Assembly (NCBI GenBank): GCA_934045905.1
Contig: OW203768.1
Location: forward strand, 20,598,770 to 20,662,769
From: Leuctra nigra
Lineage: Eukaryota > Arthropoda > Insecta > Plecoptera > Leuctridae
DNA: 64,000 nt
Reading direction: 5' to 3'
Shown piece by piece: positions 24,380-36,480 of this stretch (its first letter is position 1; every line of letters begins with the position of its first letter). The notes under the pieces were generated by a model. It saw only the letters and a program-made list of their open reading frames with translations. It was not told where the DNA came from and did not search any database. Position numbers and translations under genes: made by a program.

Positions 24380-24764
24380 GAACGGAAGCGAGCGGGAATC
24401 GCACGGTTCGTCAGAGCGTCTTTTTGAAATTTTGTCTTCCCACTAAATAATTTTAAAAAATCAGATAGTAACGACCCATTACAGCCTAATAGACTAAATA
24501 ATAACGCACACTGCAGTTAATTATGACCTCTGGTACGACCTCAAAGTGTTAAATACGATATTTTTAGTAAAATAATAAAAAATAATCGTATTTAACACTT
24601 TGAGGTCGCACCAGAGGTCATAAAGTACTCCAGTGTGTGGCTTTATTTAGTCTATTAGGCTGTAATGGGTCGTTACTATCTGATTTTTTAGAATTATTTA
24701 GTGGGAAGACAAAATTTTAAAAAACCGCTCTGACGAACCGTGCGATTCCCGCTCGCTTCCGTTT
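24380..24764. mobile_element. Palindromic MITE with ~185-bp arms
   Basis: The outer ends read AACGGAAGCGAGCGGGAATC and its reverse complement. Pairing continues through CCCATTACAGCCTAATAGAC to a centre near 24570 (TTAACACTTTGAGGTCG). Confidence 0.88.
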
Positions 24765-25310
24765 GACCATAAATAGAATAACATTTCTCGTGTCCAGTTT
24801 CTGAGATAAATTGATTTGTCTCCCCCATATGATATCTTATGGCGGAAAAAGAAAAACGTGTCATTTTTAGGCTATAATGAAGGTCTATTTTTTGTGTCGA
24901 TAGATTTGGACGATTTTTTTTCTTATGGTGACCTACGGACATACTATCAGGAAAATACACCAAATTCGAAATAATTTTCCTATACCTCCCATGTTAAAGT
25001 TTTGTTCATTCTATGATGACATAAAATTGAAAACTAATTGTTGGACATGGAGTTGAAAACTACAGTCGGTTATATGCAACTAGTGGCTTTTCGGTACACG
25101 CTCTGAGATGTTTTTGTGATGTTTGTGATGTGGGGCCAACATCACAAAAACATCTTAGAGCGAAAAGCCACTAGTTGCATATAACGATAGCTCTCAGACC
25201 CTCAGTCATCTCATACAGTCGGTTATACTTAAATATAGTTGAAATGTAGGAAAACGTTTTTTGAACTTGTAATTTTAAGAAAAAATATTCTTTTTATATA
25301 TCAATCGATT
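24765..25310 (+). repeat. Dispersed ~500-bp repeat, copy 1 (interrupted)
   Basis: It shares TTTTGTTCATTCT, CCTATACCTCC and ATACTTAAATATAGTTGAAA with 36640-37135, in the same order. Here it is broken by a small palindrome. Confidence 0.6.
25067..25190. mobile_element. Small palindrome inserted in the dispersed repeat
   Basis: TCGTTATATGCAACTAGTGG-type ends and a GATGTTTTTGTGATG core form ~55-bp arms around a GTGGGGCC loop. Confidence 0.75.
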
Positions 25311-25392
25311 GCTCTACCTTAAGAACGGCGGTGGGAATGAGGTGGTGGGGACATATTAGTATTAAACATTATGAAAATAATAAAAATAACTA

Positions 25393-25466
25393 TGGCCCAT
25401 GGGGGGATCGAACCCACGACCTTCGCGTTATTAGCACGACGCTCTAACCAGCTGAGCTAATGACAG
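25393..25466 (-). pseudogene. tRNA-Ile(AAT) pseudogene or SINE head
   Basis: It matches the 36.1-kb copy through the anticodon, T arm and 3' acceptor, including the same T-stem mismatch, but the 5' acceptor strand is replaced (GCTGTCAT instead of GGCCCAT). About 28 bases of upstream flank (GTAAGTCAAGC region) are shared with the other copy, with an 18-base deletion here. Confidence 0.6.
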
Positions 25467-25469
25467 CTT

Positions 25470-26560
25470 GACTTACACATCACGTTTATCTTCAATTCAT
25501 TCATCATAGTGCATTGATTCATTATGCTTCACTCTTTCTATTACTAAGAATAATGAATGTAACTAATAATGTTTTATCGAAGCCATCAAACACTATGAAT
25601 CATGAAGGATGGCCGCAGGAATGGAACCCAGGACCTCTGGATTACATCCAGAGTGTACTGCGTGTGTCAACTTGCTACGTAAGATGTCAAGTAAAACATG
25701 CAAGAGTTCAATGATCAGAGTTTCTTACATTGCAAACCAAACTAACATGCTAGCAAGGAACGTATACTTATTTGTAGAACTATCAACTAGTACGCAGACA
25801 TCCGCATCAAAGTTCAGTTGTAATATTTCTGTCGAAACTACAGAATATCGTGTGTTTTATAATGAATCTCTATGCTATCAGGAACAAATATTTGTAAAAG
25901 TGCCTTCCCAATACCAAATAATTGTCCATTATCAATAATCTGACGTAAGGAGCACGTGGTCGGCACATGGACTGCAGACATAAAGAGAGTTATTGCTCTT
26001 TCACCTATCACAGGATTCGCAATATCTGATCGAGAATTACTAAGAAATCGTCTGCCTATTAGTATTCCAAATTGTTTTACAGTTGGGTGCATGAGGCTGA
26101 ACCGAAACTGCTTCTGCTTTCTGTACAACCTTCGCTGCGATATCGGTTTTGTACATCTCTGGTTTGTACTCCTCGGTAGTGACGATTCCATGGAGAGTTT
26201 TAAAAATAATTGAAATTATAAATAATCACAAAAATTATATAAATATTCAGTGAATTCAGTGTTTAATTAATGCATACATATTTGTCCTTTTACCAAATTT
26301 TTGGGGTTAATACCGGAAAGTTGGTATTTTGCATTTATCATAGTGTGTTTTTCAACAAAATAAAGAGTCCTGCTGAAAAAAATGACCATCAGAAATTATA
26401 AAAACCCTGTATATCAAATTCCAAATTTTCCCGGTGATGTTCGACCCGGACCCACATATTACAGGAGGAACACTAGTCACTACCCAGTGCTATCATTGTT
26501 TTATGTGCACTTTGTGAGTGTGGATAAATTGTTGTCCCGTTTTCATTATCAGCGTTGAGC
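25470..26560. other. Gene-free spacer
   Basis: Short open frames on both strands overlap each other without known motifs. A degenerate SINE relic (GGATGGCCGCAGGAATGGAA) lies at about 25606-25650. Confidence 0.4.
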
Positions 26561-26564
26561 ATTT

Positions 26565-26695
26565 TAAAAGTTCTAGAAGTTTTAAATTCCCAACTCCACT
26601 TGAATTCGATTCCCTGCAATGTTAATCCTTATGGCCGAGGCCGGATTCCATCAGAATGGAATTGGGAAAACGTTTTAGAATAGGCCTCCGGGTTT
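26565..26695. mobile_element. TTCTAGAATAGGGCC-type MITE, copy 1 (diverged)
   Basis: It shares GCAATGTTAATCCTTATGGC and GGATTCCATCAGAATGGAAT with two copies at 42.5 and 42.8 kb. Confidence 0.7.
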
Positions 26696-26912
26696 ACCGT
26701 TTTGCTTATTTCTTGTGCCCACCCTAAGATTTGGTTTGCCCTCTTGTGAAATGTCTGAATGGAAGTGCGTCCTCCGCACGACATCGGCGCATGCGCAACA
26801 CGCGGTCACGTGACAAGTGAATCTGAACGCACTTCTTCGGTTCACCAGCACGAGCCGACGCAAAGAGCGTGGTGTTTTACCGGTGTGTTGTGTTTACCAC
26901 CACTTAGAGGCT

Positions 26913-27465
26913 ATTCGCACAACCAAGATCAGTTCTGCACTCTAGTGGTAGAGATGTGGTACTAGAGGAAAGGGTTCAACATTCAATTATCCATAAGGAA
27001 CCTGTAGAGTTTGGATACCTCTACAGCATACACAATTAAACATAGAACCATAAAAATTGTAAGTAGTATAGAAAAGATTATGCTTATTCGATCTGTCACC
27101 TCAGAAATGCATTTATTGTGTCTAAATAATTATAAAATAACTTTCCGTATGAAGCTAATACGGCTTATACTGTAGCCTGATTGGTCTGTTGAACCATTTC
27201 CTGTACTCTGATTGGCTGCTGCATTTCATGTTTGCATGATTATTACGCTGCAATTTAACCTCGGAGAAAAATTCTGAGGTGACAGATCGATAAAGCATAA
27301 TCTTTTCTATACTCGTTACTTTTTTCAGGGTTCTATGTTTAATAGTGTATGAAGTAGAGGTATCCAAACTCTACAGGTTCCTTATGGAGAATTGAATGTT
27401 GAACCCTTTCCTCTAGTACCACATCTCCACCACTAGAGTGCAGAGCTGATCTTGATTGTGCGAAT
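26913..27465. mobile_element. Fold-back element, 194-bp arms
   Basis: Arms 26913-27106 and 27272-27465 are equal in length and reverse complementary (GGAACCTGTAGAGTTTGGAT; AATTCGCACAA ends). A 165-bp loop separates them. Confidence 0.88.
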
Positions 27466-28495
27466 TGACGTCTACCAATACTAAATACAAACAGAACTGA
27501 AGCTTTGCCTCCATTTCAGAGCTTTATGAGGAGTTCACATAAGCGCGGAAAGCAGAAGCGTATTTTCAGAAACCACTGAGAAAGCTAGCAGCTTACTAAA
27601 ATATGCTCTCCGAGCTTTTTCGAGCTTTTAAAGACTAAATTCACTGGCTTTTTGGCATCGCAACTTGATTTATTGCCTTGGCAACAAAGAATTCACCATG
27701 GTAACACATTGTTTGGGGACATGGAAATTGCATAGTTCTGATTCTTGTCGCATACCGTTTTTCCCGCCAAAAAGTACCAAGACATTTGAATTTGATTTTA
27801 ACAAATAGAAATTTTACATTTGGATCGGGTGATAAGTGAGTTTGTCATTATTATTTGATATTTACAAATTTACCCGGATAAAATTTAACCAGACAATTTC
27901 CTAAAGCTTAATTGACGAGGTAGTATAATTTTTATTTCACTGTTCTGCAAAGGAATGGCGATGGATGTGTTATTATGATTGGGAGACAATGATGGCGATA
28001 AACAATAATTTGTAAGTAAGAATGGACGATGGCAAAACGATGTGTTTTTTGTATAAATTTTAACAAATAGGGATTTGGCTGCAAAATTATAAAATTTTAT
28101 AAATTTTTGGTCATAATTACTAGGTATGCAAAATTCGATTTTTATCAGATACATTGATGACCATTTTGATTATTTCTTCGCCTATTAGTAAAATCTCAGT
28201 TCGGAACGACGGGCGTGGGTATCGAAGCCGGGCCTGTAAAATGAGAGCTTACACCTCGAACACACTGGCGCTGTATCAGTCGAAAGGGTTCAAGTTGAAC
28301 TTCTGGAAGGTAACTGTCTGGTGGGCTGTCATGCGCAGTGAGACGCGATGTAACGGCACAGACTTCCTATCATCTGCGCACGCGCGGAGGTACCACACGC
28401 GCACGCCAGCGGGTTGACCACGCGACTCGTGTCATTCGGGAGACCCTACCTTGTGGGCTAGTGTCCCGAACCTCGCGACCATTTAGTATTGGTAC
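27466..28495. other. Gene-free spacer with SINE relic
   Basis: A SINE fragment (CACTGTTCTGCAAAGGAATG) lies at about 27938-28030. No gene is recognised. Confidence 0.5.
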
Positions 28496-28812
28496 CAGGA
28501 ACCGGTACCGGAACCGGAACCCTGATTAATATTAAACATTATTTGGGTTCCATAACGGTTCCATAAGGGTTCTTTGCCTTTCAAATATGAAATTATTTAG
28601 TTTTTCTAATAAATGATCATCGAGTCAAATATTAATGTTAGACCTTTCTGAGCATGTAAGTTCCCAAAAGTCGATTAAAACAATTGAATTATTGTCTGAA
28701 TTTGATGGAACCTATTTGAACCCTTATGGAACCGGAATCCGAACCGTTATTTTTAAAAACTAGGAACTGTTATTGGAACCGGAGCCGATATTCATTTGGG
28801 TTCCAGTTCCTG
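28496..28812. mobile_element. hAT-like non-autonomous element, GGTTCC-rich, copy A
   Basis: The termini are CAGGAACCGGTACC and GGGTTCCAGTTCCTG. The flanking octamers ATTGGTAC and TTTAGTAC agree at six of eight positions. The interior matches copy B at 29320-29756 in opposite orientation (GGGTTCCATAACGGTTCCAT). Confidence 0.7.
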
Positions 28813-29228
28813 TTTAGTACAAGTTTCCATTTGTCTCCATGGACTCATAATATCGCACACGGACTATATATACTAATACTATGAGACCTGGGAGGGCGAT
28901 CATATAAAATGGCAACTTTCTTATCGCGTGACAATTATCTCACCTCAATCTTATTACGTATTCCTCGTGTGAGATGAGAGCTTGTCACTGCGTCAGGAAA
29001 GTTCTCTCTCATTTTACGTGATCGCACCCCTGCGTGCCTCATCGTGTTGAAAACGACAACGGCAATGTTCGACTTTGAGAAATTAAGTCAAGTCTCTGTT
29101 TTCCATTTTAATTTTAGAGAGCCTTTAGCTGAGTCCATTGTGAACATTTTACAAAATCATAGGCCTTTTAAATCGTCAAATTTATAATTTTATAATGAGC
29201 AACACGCTACTAATTGTGAGAATCAACA
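28813..29228. other. Spacer between two related hAT-like copies
   Basis: No gene or repeat recognised. Confidence 0.4.
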
Positions 29229-29830
29229 TTATTGTGATGCTATCGAGATGCTGGGAATGATGAAGATAAGGCAAGGTGGGACGGTGGGAAGGAGGCGGTC
29301 TTGGCCTATTAGTAAGAACCAGGGACTGGAACTCATATAAATATCGGTTCCGGTTCCAAGATTTTCAAACTTATCGGTTCCGGTTCCTAGACAAAATAAA
29401 ATATCGGTTCCGATTCCACTTCGGTTCCAATCGTTTCCATCAAATTCAGACAATAATTCAATTGTTTTAATCGACTTTTGGGAACTTGCATGAAGAAATG
29501 TCTAACATTAATTTGACTCCGTGATCATTATTTGAAAAACTGTAAATGGCAGTAAATAATTTCATATTTGAAAGGAAATGTAGTCAAAATTCAATGAAAT
29601 TAATTATTTAAAGAACCCTTATGGAACCGTTATGGAACCCAAGTAGGTAATGTTTAATATTAATGGTTCTTCCGGTTCCACCAAAAAATTAATATGGGTT
29701 CCGATTCCTGTTCCGGATCCTATAAAAATGACGGTTCTTTTCGGTTCCAGTCCCAGGTAAGAACCCTTCCTAGCGTTTGCCTCGACTGAGGGAACCCCGT
29801 GACCCGTCACTCAGTCAGATAGATCGGACC
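29229..29830 (-). mobile_element. SINE copy split by an hAT-like insertion
   Basis: The SINE block GGGAAGGAGGCGGTCTTGGC...ATTAGTAAGAACC stops at 29319 and resumes at 29757 with GTAAGAACCCTTCCTAGCG and TTTGCCTCGACTGAGGG. Confidence 0.75.
29320..29756. mobile_element. hAT-like non-autonomous element, copy B, nested in a SINE
   Basis: The termini are CAGGGACTGGAAC and GTTCCAGTCCCAG. A perfect 8-bp duplication GTAAGAAC lies at 29312-29319 and 29757-29764, as expected for hAT. It is 437 bp long, rich in GGTTCC, and has no ORF. Confidence 0.85.
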
Positions 29831-32215
29831 TGGAGTTCAAGTCCAGAGGGTTTACTGCCTGAGCTTTGTGCGTCATTAAGCGACACAGATCATCCCCGCA
29901 TGCGATCCGCCATGTTGTATCACGTGACAGACAGGTGTAAACAAGTCGAGACATGTTAATGATGAAATGCAAACTTCCCTCGCACGCGGCGACTCGGGTT
30001 CGATTCCTTCTCTCCACCAACATCCTAAACCTGACTTGATAATCTTACCGGACGAGCATGATATGGATACTGCCGTAAAGAAAGGTATAAGTAGTGCATG
30101 GAAGATTAAAAATACGGCTATTTTTAAATGCGAATAATTTCAATATTGCTCTTCACAACACTTGGTTTTTTAGTGAGAATTTAACCTTCGGGGAGCAATA
30201 TTATAGAGTGACGTAGGTATCTGATCTACTAGTTTACAAAATATATATTTAAAGTTTAACTTTTGTATTTTTGCTCATTTGCTACGTTATTTTGTCACTG
30301 GCTTAATTTGTATTTATTTCTTTTCTAGATTTATTAAAATCTAGTAACTTTGAATCAATTTAAAATAAAAGAATCTATCGAGTCTGAGATTGTAATGTTC
30401 GTATGATTTTACAATTATAAAAGTATTTGATTAATGTAATTGTGTTGTATAATGATGATTATAGGTAGGTACCTTGTCAGTTGAATAAATAATTACACTT
30501 TTTGCCATCTGCTAAGTATAATGTTTTTTACAATGCCTTTAGTAACTGCTTATTTTCTGTGAATTAAGTCTAAGGAATTGCAATGGATTTGTAAACAATG
30601 ATTGACTTCCTTGACTCTGTTCACTGACCTATTGAAAGAAGAATTCTTCATTGTGATTGAGTTTGTAAAGAATGTTCTATGGCTAGACTTCTTTACTATA
30701 CAGGTGAAATAATAGATCAAGAACATCCATCAAGTTCATCATTTTATCTAGATACGTTATAGTAAATAATTAATTATTACACCTACTTATAGTACTGTAG
30801 GTACCTAATTTTTGTAATATTTAGTTAGTCGCAAATATTGGCTATACCTAGTTGCAGAAAAAAATACGTAAGGTACCTAGGTATATTTACAGAATTTATT
30901 AAGTTAAATGGCGTATCTATTCAATATTGCTTTATTATTAATAATTTATATTAATTAGGCTAAATAAAAATAATTAAATATTAGATAAATTCGAAATTAA
31001 ATAGAAATGCAAAGTTTTCCACCTTGTAGGATTTATCAATTTCAACTCGAAAAAGTTGATTTATTAGGTAATTATAATGCATAGTGAATACAAAACTAAG
31101 CAACACATCTTGGCATTATGGATGATCAGCGACAACCGTGATGGTCGACACTTGTATGATGATCCATGGTAAATTAGCAATTCCTTTCTGCTAACTTTTA
31201 AACTGTTGATTAAGACTGCATTGTTATGGCAACAACCAGTGAAAGACAAAGTTTTGTAACTAACTTTTAGCAGCTAATTGAGTCTTTATCAGTGTATTGA
31301 AAGACCGGCCCTTAGAATGGACCTTGCCAAGTAATGTAGATTTCTGGAGGCTGTGCCCAAGTTAGTTCTTCCTGGTACTTCTTATTATGTTAATTACTTT
31401 GCTAGACCCCAATATTCAAACGGAGCAAGTTGGCTCACCTGAGTTTCGAGTCCTGCGACTTCAGTGATTAAATTTTTTTGTGATTTCCCTCAGTCGAGAT
31501 TCAAAATTACTTGCTAATAATCCAAAACTTCTCCATCCCTTTTTCATCAACATCATCGTCCTCTTTCGCGAAATCGCTGTTTAAAGCAAGTTCAAACTTA
31601 CTTCCCTATTTCTTTGTTTACTTCTTAGATTATGAAGTAAAAATGCCGGCAAATAGTACCTTAAAACTATTTTTAAAAAATTACCATAACATCCCGAAAA
31701 AGGACCAATGAAATGTTAGGCTTTGTAACATTCGTCAACATTTATTCGATTTATTGATTTAGGAGTTGAATTTGGAGTAAGATATTAAAATTAACTTAAA
31801 TTATTGTATGAATGTGTCAATGTGTCAAGTATCGTTGTTGGCCATCCAAGTGGAGGATAGACATTTTGTGAAGACAACAATTTTATTTGTAACTTGAAAC
31901 AAATATTTGATATTATTTTCCCAATATTTAAAAAAAACGAAAGCAAGAAAAGGGCTGAATTCATAAAACAAAATTGAGAAAAAAGCATTTTCAGGCAAGA
32001 TAGTTTACACTTATTTTTGAAATTAGGAACATATGAAACATATTTATCATATTTAGACGTGCCTTAACAAAAAATTTAAAAATGATATGTGTTAAACATC
32101 CTAGCTCTAATTATGATGACACATCTGCATATTTTATTATGTACTTGGCCGCAGACTAGCCTTTTGACTATGCGGCACATTGTTGTAGTGTGTTTATTTT
32201 TCTTATACCGGGTGG
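29831..32215. other. Gene-free AT-rich stretch
   Basis: No gene is recognised. A box-B-like GGGTTCGATTCC at about 29996 and a SINE fragment near 31430-31510 (TTTCGAGTCCTGCGAC, CCCTCAGTCGAGATT) are the only repeat traces. Confidence 0.45.
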
Positions 32216-33016
32216 CGCAAAAAAAAATCACCCTGTTTAAGAGGTCACTATATCGAAATTATTATAGATAGGATTCTGAAATGTGTACACATATTAGAAA
32301 ACATACCAAAATTTAATATGTGCAAGTTTCAAAAACATTACTATTGTAGGAAAAAAGTTACAGCTGTTCAAATTTGTTTGTCAAAAAATTGATAATACAG
32401 AGCTCAAATAGCGCCCGTCGAGAAAACTTCCAATGGCCGGGACGCTGTTTCTTCAAAACTACTTAAGATATCAAGCTGAAAATTTCAAATTGTGTGATTG
32501 TGTGAAAATTTCAATCAATTTGAATGAATGGAACGAAAATTATGGAATCTTGGCGTTGAGCTTGAAAACAGAATAATGGGAAAAGAATCACTTTTATAAC
32601 GTGTGTAATAAAAGTTTAGAAATAATCTACATATTCTGACTTTACGCTCAACTTCAAGATTCCATAATTTTCGTTCTGTTCATTCAAATTGATTGAAATT
32701 TTTACACAATCGATCTTAGTATATTTGAAATATAATTTGAAATTTTCAGCTTGATATCGTACGTAGTTTTGAAGAAACTGCGTCCCGGGCATTGGAAGTT
32801 TTCTCGACGAGTGCTATTTGAGCTCTGTATAATCAATTTTTGACAACCAAATTTGAACAGCTGTAACTTTTTTCCTACAACAGTAATGTATTTGAAACTC
32901 TCACATATTAAATTTTGGTATGTTTTCTAATATATGTACAAATTTCAGAATCCTATCTATAATAGTTTCGATATAGTGATCTCTCAAACAGGGTGATTTT
33001 TTTGCGCCACCCGGTA
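32216..33016. mobile_element. Fold-back TIR element, ~800 bp
   Basis: Arms of ~350-365 bp begin TACCGGGTGGCGCAAAAAAA and end with its reverse complement. A TA dinucleotide at each edge would fit a Tc1/mariner-type target. Internal pairing includes GAATCCTATCTATAATA and TTGGAAGTTTTCTCGACG. A short central loop lies near 32570-32645. Confidence 0.85.
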
Positions 33017-33152
33017 TGTAATTATTATCAATAAAAAAAATCGTCTATAAAACAAACAACTCACCCCTATGTGCCCCAGCTGTAGATGCGTCTATAATCC
33101 AACTGAATGTCACTTCACTGCACTCGCGTCAACACTAAAAGAGTTCGCAACA

Positions 33153-33291
33153 GAGCTAAGACAAGACTGCATGCGATATGCCTGCACTGCACTGAGAGAG
33201 CTAAGACAAGACTGCATGCGATATGCCTGCACTGCACTGAGAGAGCTAAGACAAGCCTGCACTGCACTGAGAGAGCTAAGACAAGAGGTCT
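33153..33291. repeat. Short tandem array of 45-bp and ~29-bp units
   Basis: Two 45-bp units (GAGCTAAGACAAGACTGCAT, GCGATATGCCTGC) are followed by two shorter deletion forms. Confidence 0.88.
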
Positions 33292-33870
33292 GCACTGGAT
33301 GTCGGCTACACGCGATATGCACTGAGTGGCTGAAGCCCCACTGAGTCACGCTTGCTGCCTCCACCAGGTGGGGCTCCTGTCGCCTCATCCGGCCCGCTTC
33401 CCATCAACAACAAAACAAGAGAAAACCTGGCATTAGGATAATCACTTCACTTGGCCGTGGTCTTCCCATTCATTCCATTCCGGACAGAATTATACCTTTT
33501 CGATTGCAATTTGTAGCTGGAGGTAAACTGTCATAATGTTGTTGTTATAAAATATAATCCATAACAATAACAGGTGTCGTTGCGTTTGGGGAGAGGGTCA
33601 AACTTCCCCCAAGCTATGAACTTGCTGCTTCGTTTCATTTGACTGACTTTGATGTTAAACATATAGGGTGGCCAAGAACATTCAGAAAATCTGATAGGTA
33701 GGTAGGTCAGTTAAAAACTAAAACATACATAAATATACATAGGTACTGTCTGTACGAAGGGAAGGGGGATAGAATCCACACAAAAAGGATGCATTTCTTG
33801 GTAAGTATGAGCAGCTGCGCGTAGGAATGGAGGGAATGGAAGGAAAATCCCGCCGCCCTCTGATCAATTT
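33292..33870. other. Gene-free spacer
   Basis: Nothing recognised. Confidence 0.5.
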
Positions 33871-34163
33871 ACTTTTTTTGTCTGGGGCTTAACGTCGCAC
33901 TGTTCTGCAGCGAGGCTAATGGCGACAGCTGAATGATTATGTTTGATGATTGGGAGATGATGGTGAAAAGTAGGATAGGATGGAAGGTGGGAAGACGGCG
34001 GTCGTGGCCTATTAGTACTTAGGTTACCTTCCCAGCATTTGCCTGTCGACTGAGGAAATACCACGAAAAAACCCCAGTCAGGAAGGACGGCCGCGGGATC
34101 GAACCCGGGCCTCCGGAATACAAGTTCAGAGCGTTACCACTCTGACTCGGCCAACTTGTTCCG
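33871..34163 (-). mobile_element. tRNA-headed SINE, near full length
   Basis: Same family and orientation as 20941-21215. It has the A tail (plus-strand ACTTTTTTTGTCTGGGGC) and a tRNA-like head with GGTTCGATCCCGCG. Confidence 0.85.
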
Positions 34164-34520
34164 TTGATCGATTTACTGTGCACTATAAATTCATTCCCGA
34201 AATTCCAAATATTTACGCTTTGCATTGGGAGGCTTTCCTCGGGGTTTAGGACGTTCTGCAGACGGACTTTCTGCCGAAAACACATCAGCGGACATTTTGA
34301 CGAATAACTTAAATATTCTCTTAAATAGTGTTACTTATTTGTCTAGGTATTTATTTTTCATTTTTTATATAAACCTGGACATTGTTAAAAATTAAGTTTC
34401 TTCTTGAGAAATGCATGCTTTTTATAATGTTTTGATTGTTTCATTGACAATTAGATGTCAATTAGATATATGGATTCTAAAAAAAGTCTATAAACTAAGA
34501 TAGGTAGGTAAGTAGGTAAA

Positions 34521-35610
34521 CTAGGAAAACGCTCAGTGTAACGCGTTGATGAGCGAGCACGGGTACGTGCAAATTCTCGAAACGGAAATGCGTTCACAAC
34601 GCACAGAAAACATATAGGTACATCCATATAGGCATCCTGCGTGACAAAAGGTTGCCATAGTAACCTATACAAAAGTATAGGGAAAAACAAATCTGACAGC
34701 GGCAATCCAAATCTCATATTTTGAGTGATTACTTGTGAAAGAAAGATATTTAAGTAAGTACAAGCTAATAATAATACGCAATATTTATCTTTACACATGT
34801 TCAAGTTAAATATTCATCTGATAAATATGATTTATTGCTATTATTTAGAGCTTTGACACATTTCCCCTACCATAGCAGCCTCCATTTTTCTACCACTGTG
34901 ACGTCACGAGCAGGATTCCTATTGAATAGAAATATGAACATAAAAGTATATAATTCTTTTCATCGAAACTTTAAAATAGCATCTAAGCACCTGGTTCATA
35001 AAGCAAATCAGAATCAATTCAATTGGCACTGGAAAACATTCATTTCGATACTTCATTACTGACAGATATTAAAAATGTCAATAGGTAAGTTCATACGTTC
35101 TTAACGGATTGGGATGACATTTTGTAAAATAAGAGACAATGTTGGTCTTAATGATCATGCAAAATATGAGTTTGATCAGAATTATCGAAGACCGTTTTCA
35201 TTTTTCAGCCTATCAGGAGATATTTATTTAAATTTTAACCAATGAATGGATTTCAAAAAAAATAGGTTCTTGAAACAGAAAAAGTTGTCTCTACATGTGT
35301 GCAAAATTTCAGCTCGATCGAAGAAAAACTCTGACCTGTATAGCCAAAATATGAGTTTGATCAGTTTTATCGAAGACATTGTCATTTTTCAACCTACCAT
35401 CAGGAGATGTTTATTTAAATTTTAGCCAAAGAATGGATTTCAAAAAATTTTGGGGTCTGCCAACAGAAAAGGTTGTCTCCACATGTGTGCAAAATTTCAG
35501 CTCGATCGAAAGAAAACTCTGATCTTTATATCGTCAGGTAAAAGAAAAAAAAAAAAAAAAAACAGAGGTCCGTGTCAAAAGAGCCAAAAGGAGACGCTCG
35601 CTTCGCTCGC
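34521..35610 (-). mobile_element. Helitron-like non-autonomous element (candidate), minus strand
   Basis: On the minus strand it starts at the hairpin GAGCGAGCGAAGCGAGCGTC and ends CGCTCATCAACGCG, TTACACTGAGCGTTTTCCTAG, followed by T. The end has a perfect 6-bp stem (CGCTCA / TGAGCG). The body contains GCTGAAATTTTGCACAC twice, in a tandem duplication. Confidence 0.5.
35157..35525. repeat. Tandem duplication, two ~186-bp units
   Basis: CAAAATATGAGTTTGATCAG recurs at 35159 and 35345. Both units end in GTGCAAAATTTCAGCTCGAT. Confidence 0.85.
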
Positions 35611-35984
35611 TCAATGATAGTATAGGTATATTGAGTTTTGGAAAATGGGTTCTGGAAAATTAAAACATTCAATTGATTTAAATTCAAATAAAAAAAAATT
35701 AAACTTTGCGTACGTATATACTCACTTCCCATATTTGAGTAATTTTCTTTTATAGAAATCATGGAGCTTCCCTATTTTTTTTTTAATTATTTTACTTTTA
35801 CAAACATTTATTTTTGGCAAAATGTCGGAAAAATGTTTAAAGCTGTCTGCAAAATATCCTCGGTCTATGAGTTTTCGGCAAAAATATGTATTTCAGTAAA
35901 AAGTCCGTCACAGCCTTTTTTCACAGCCATTTCAAGCCGCGAGGTTCAGTCTTTCTTATGACTGAACATAATTACTTAGTAATT

Positions 35985-36075
35985 AATAATTATGAATGAA
36001 AATGATGACGATGAAGAATGTGGACGGATGAACGCCGGTAAGGAGGCGGCAGTGGCCTATTAGTGGTTGGTATGA
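35985..36075 (-). mobile_element. SINE fragment abutting the tRNA-Ile-like gene
   Basis: GGTAAGGAGGCGGCAGTGGC and CTATTAGTGG match the SINE body. It breaks off where the tRNA 3' flank begins. Confidence 0.55.
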
Positions 36076-36089
36076 AAATAAAAAAAGAT

Positions 36090-36163
36090 TGGCCCATGGG
36101 GGGATCGAACCCACGACCTTCGCGTTATTAGCACGACGCTCTAACCAGCTGAGCTAATGGGCC
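36090..36163 (-). tRNA. tRNA-Ile(AAT)-like gene
   Basis: The 74-nt cloverleaf folds with acceptor GGCCCAT/ATGGGCC plus A73, D arm GCTC/GAGC, anticodon stem TCGTG/CGCGA, loop CTAATAA (anticodon AAT), and T loop TTCGATC. Pol III boxes A (TAGCTCAGCTGG) and B (GGTTCGATCCC) are intact, and a T7 run follows directly as terminator. The T stem has one T-C mismatch (GTGGG against CCCCC), which the copy at 25.4 kb shares. It is either a slightly degenerate gene or a member of a tRNA-derived repeat. Confidence 0.65.
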
Positions 36164-36480
36164 AGTTGTTGATCACGGCTTGACTTACGCACCACGTTCA
36201 TAAATAAATAGATTATTTTCATTTACAGGAATACGCTGATTTTTAAATGAATGGTTTGACAAAGGCTAAAATGTAAATAAGTTTTGAAAAATGGATGTCG
36301 AACCATAAATTAAACAAAAACTTTTTTAATTTTTTATTTAATAGATTATTTAAATGTGACCTCATCCTCTCTACACAAGTCCAAAACTTTGTTTTAAAAC
36401 CTAAAAAATTTTTAAATTAGGTTATTGAATAGTATTTTTAAATAATCACAATCTAGCACAGGAACATCATTAGGTAATGA
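36164..36480. other. Gene-free spacer
   Basis: AT-rich; nothing recognised. Confidence 0.5.

Noticed and set aside
26780..26830. NRF1-like GCGCATGCGC and CACGTG motifs
   Set aside because: No exon, start codon context or splice site follows on either strand; kept only as a note.
33069..33388. Repetitive frames with TALRELRQDC and the antisense frame
   Set aside because: Produced by the 45-bp tandem array; no start context, splice sites or homology.
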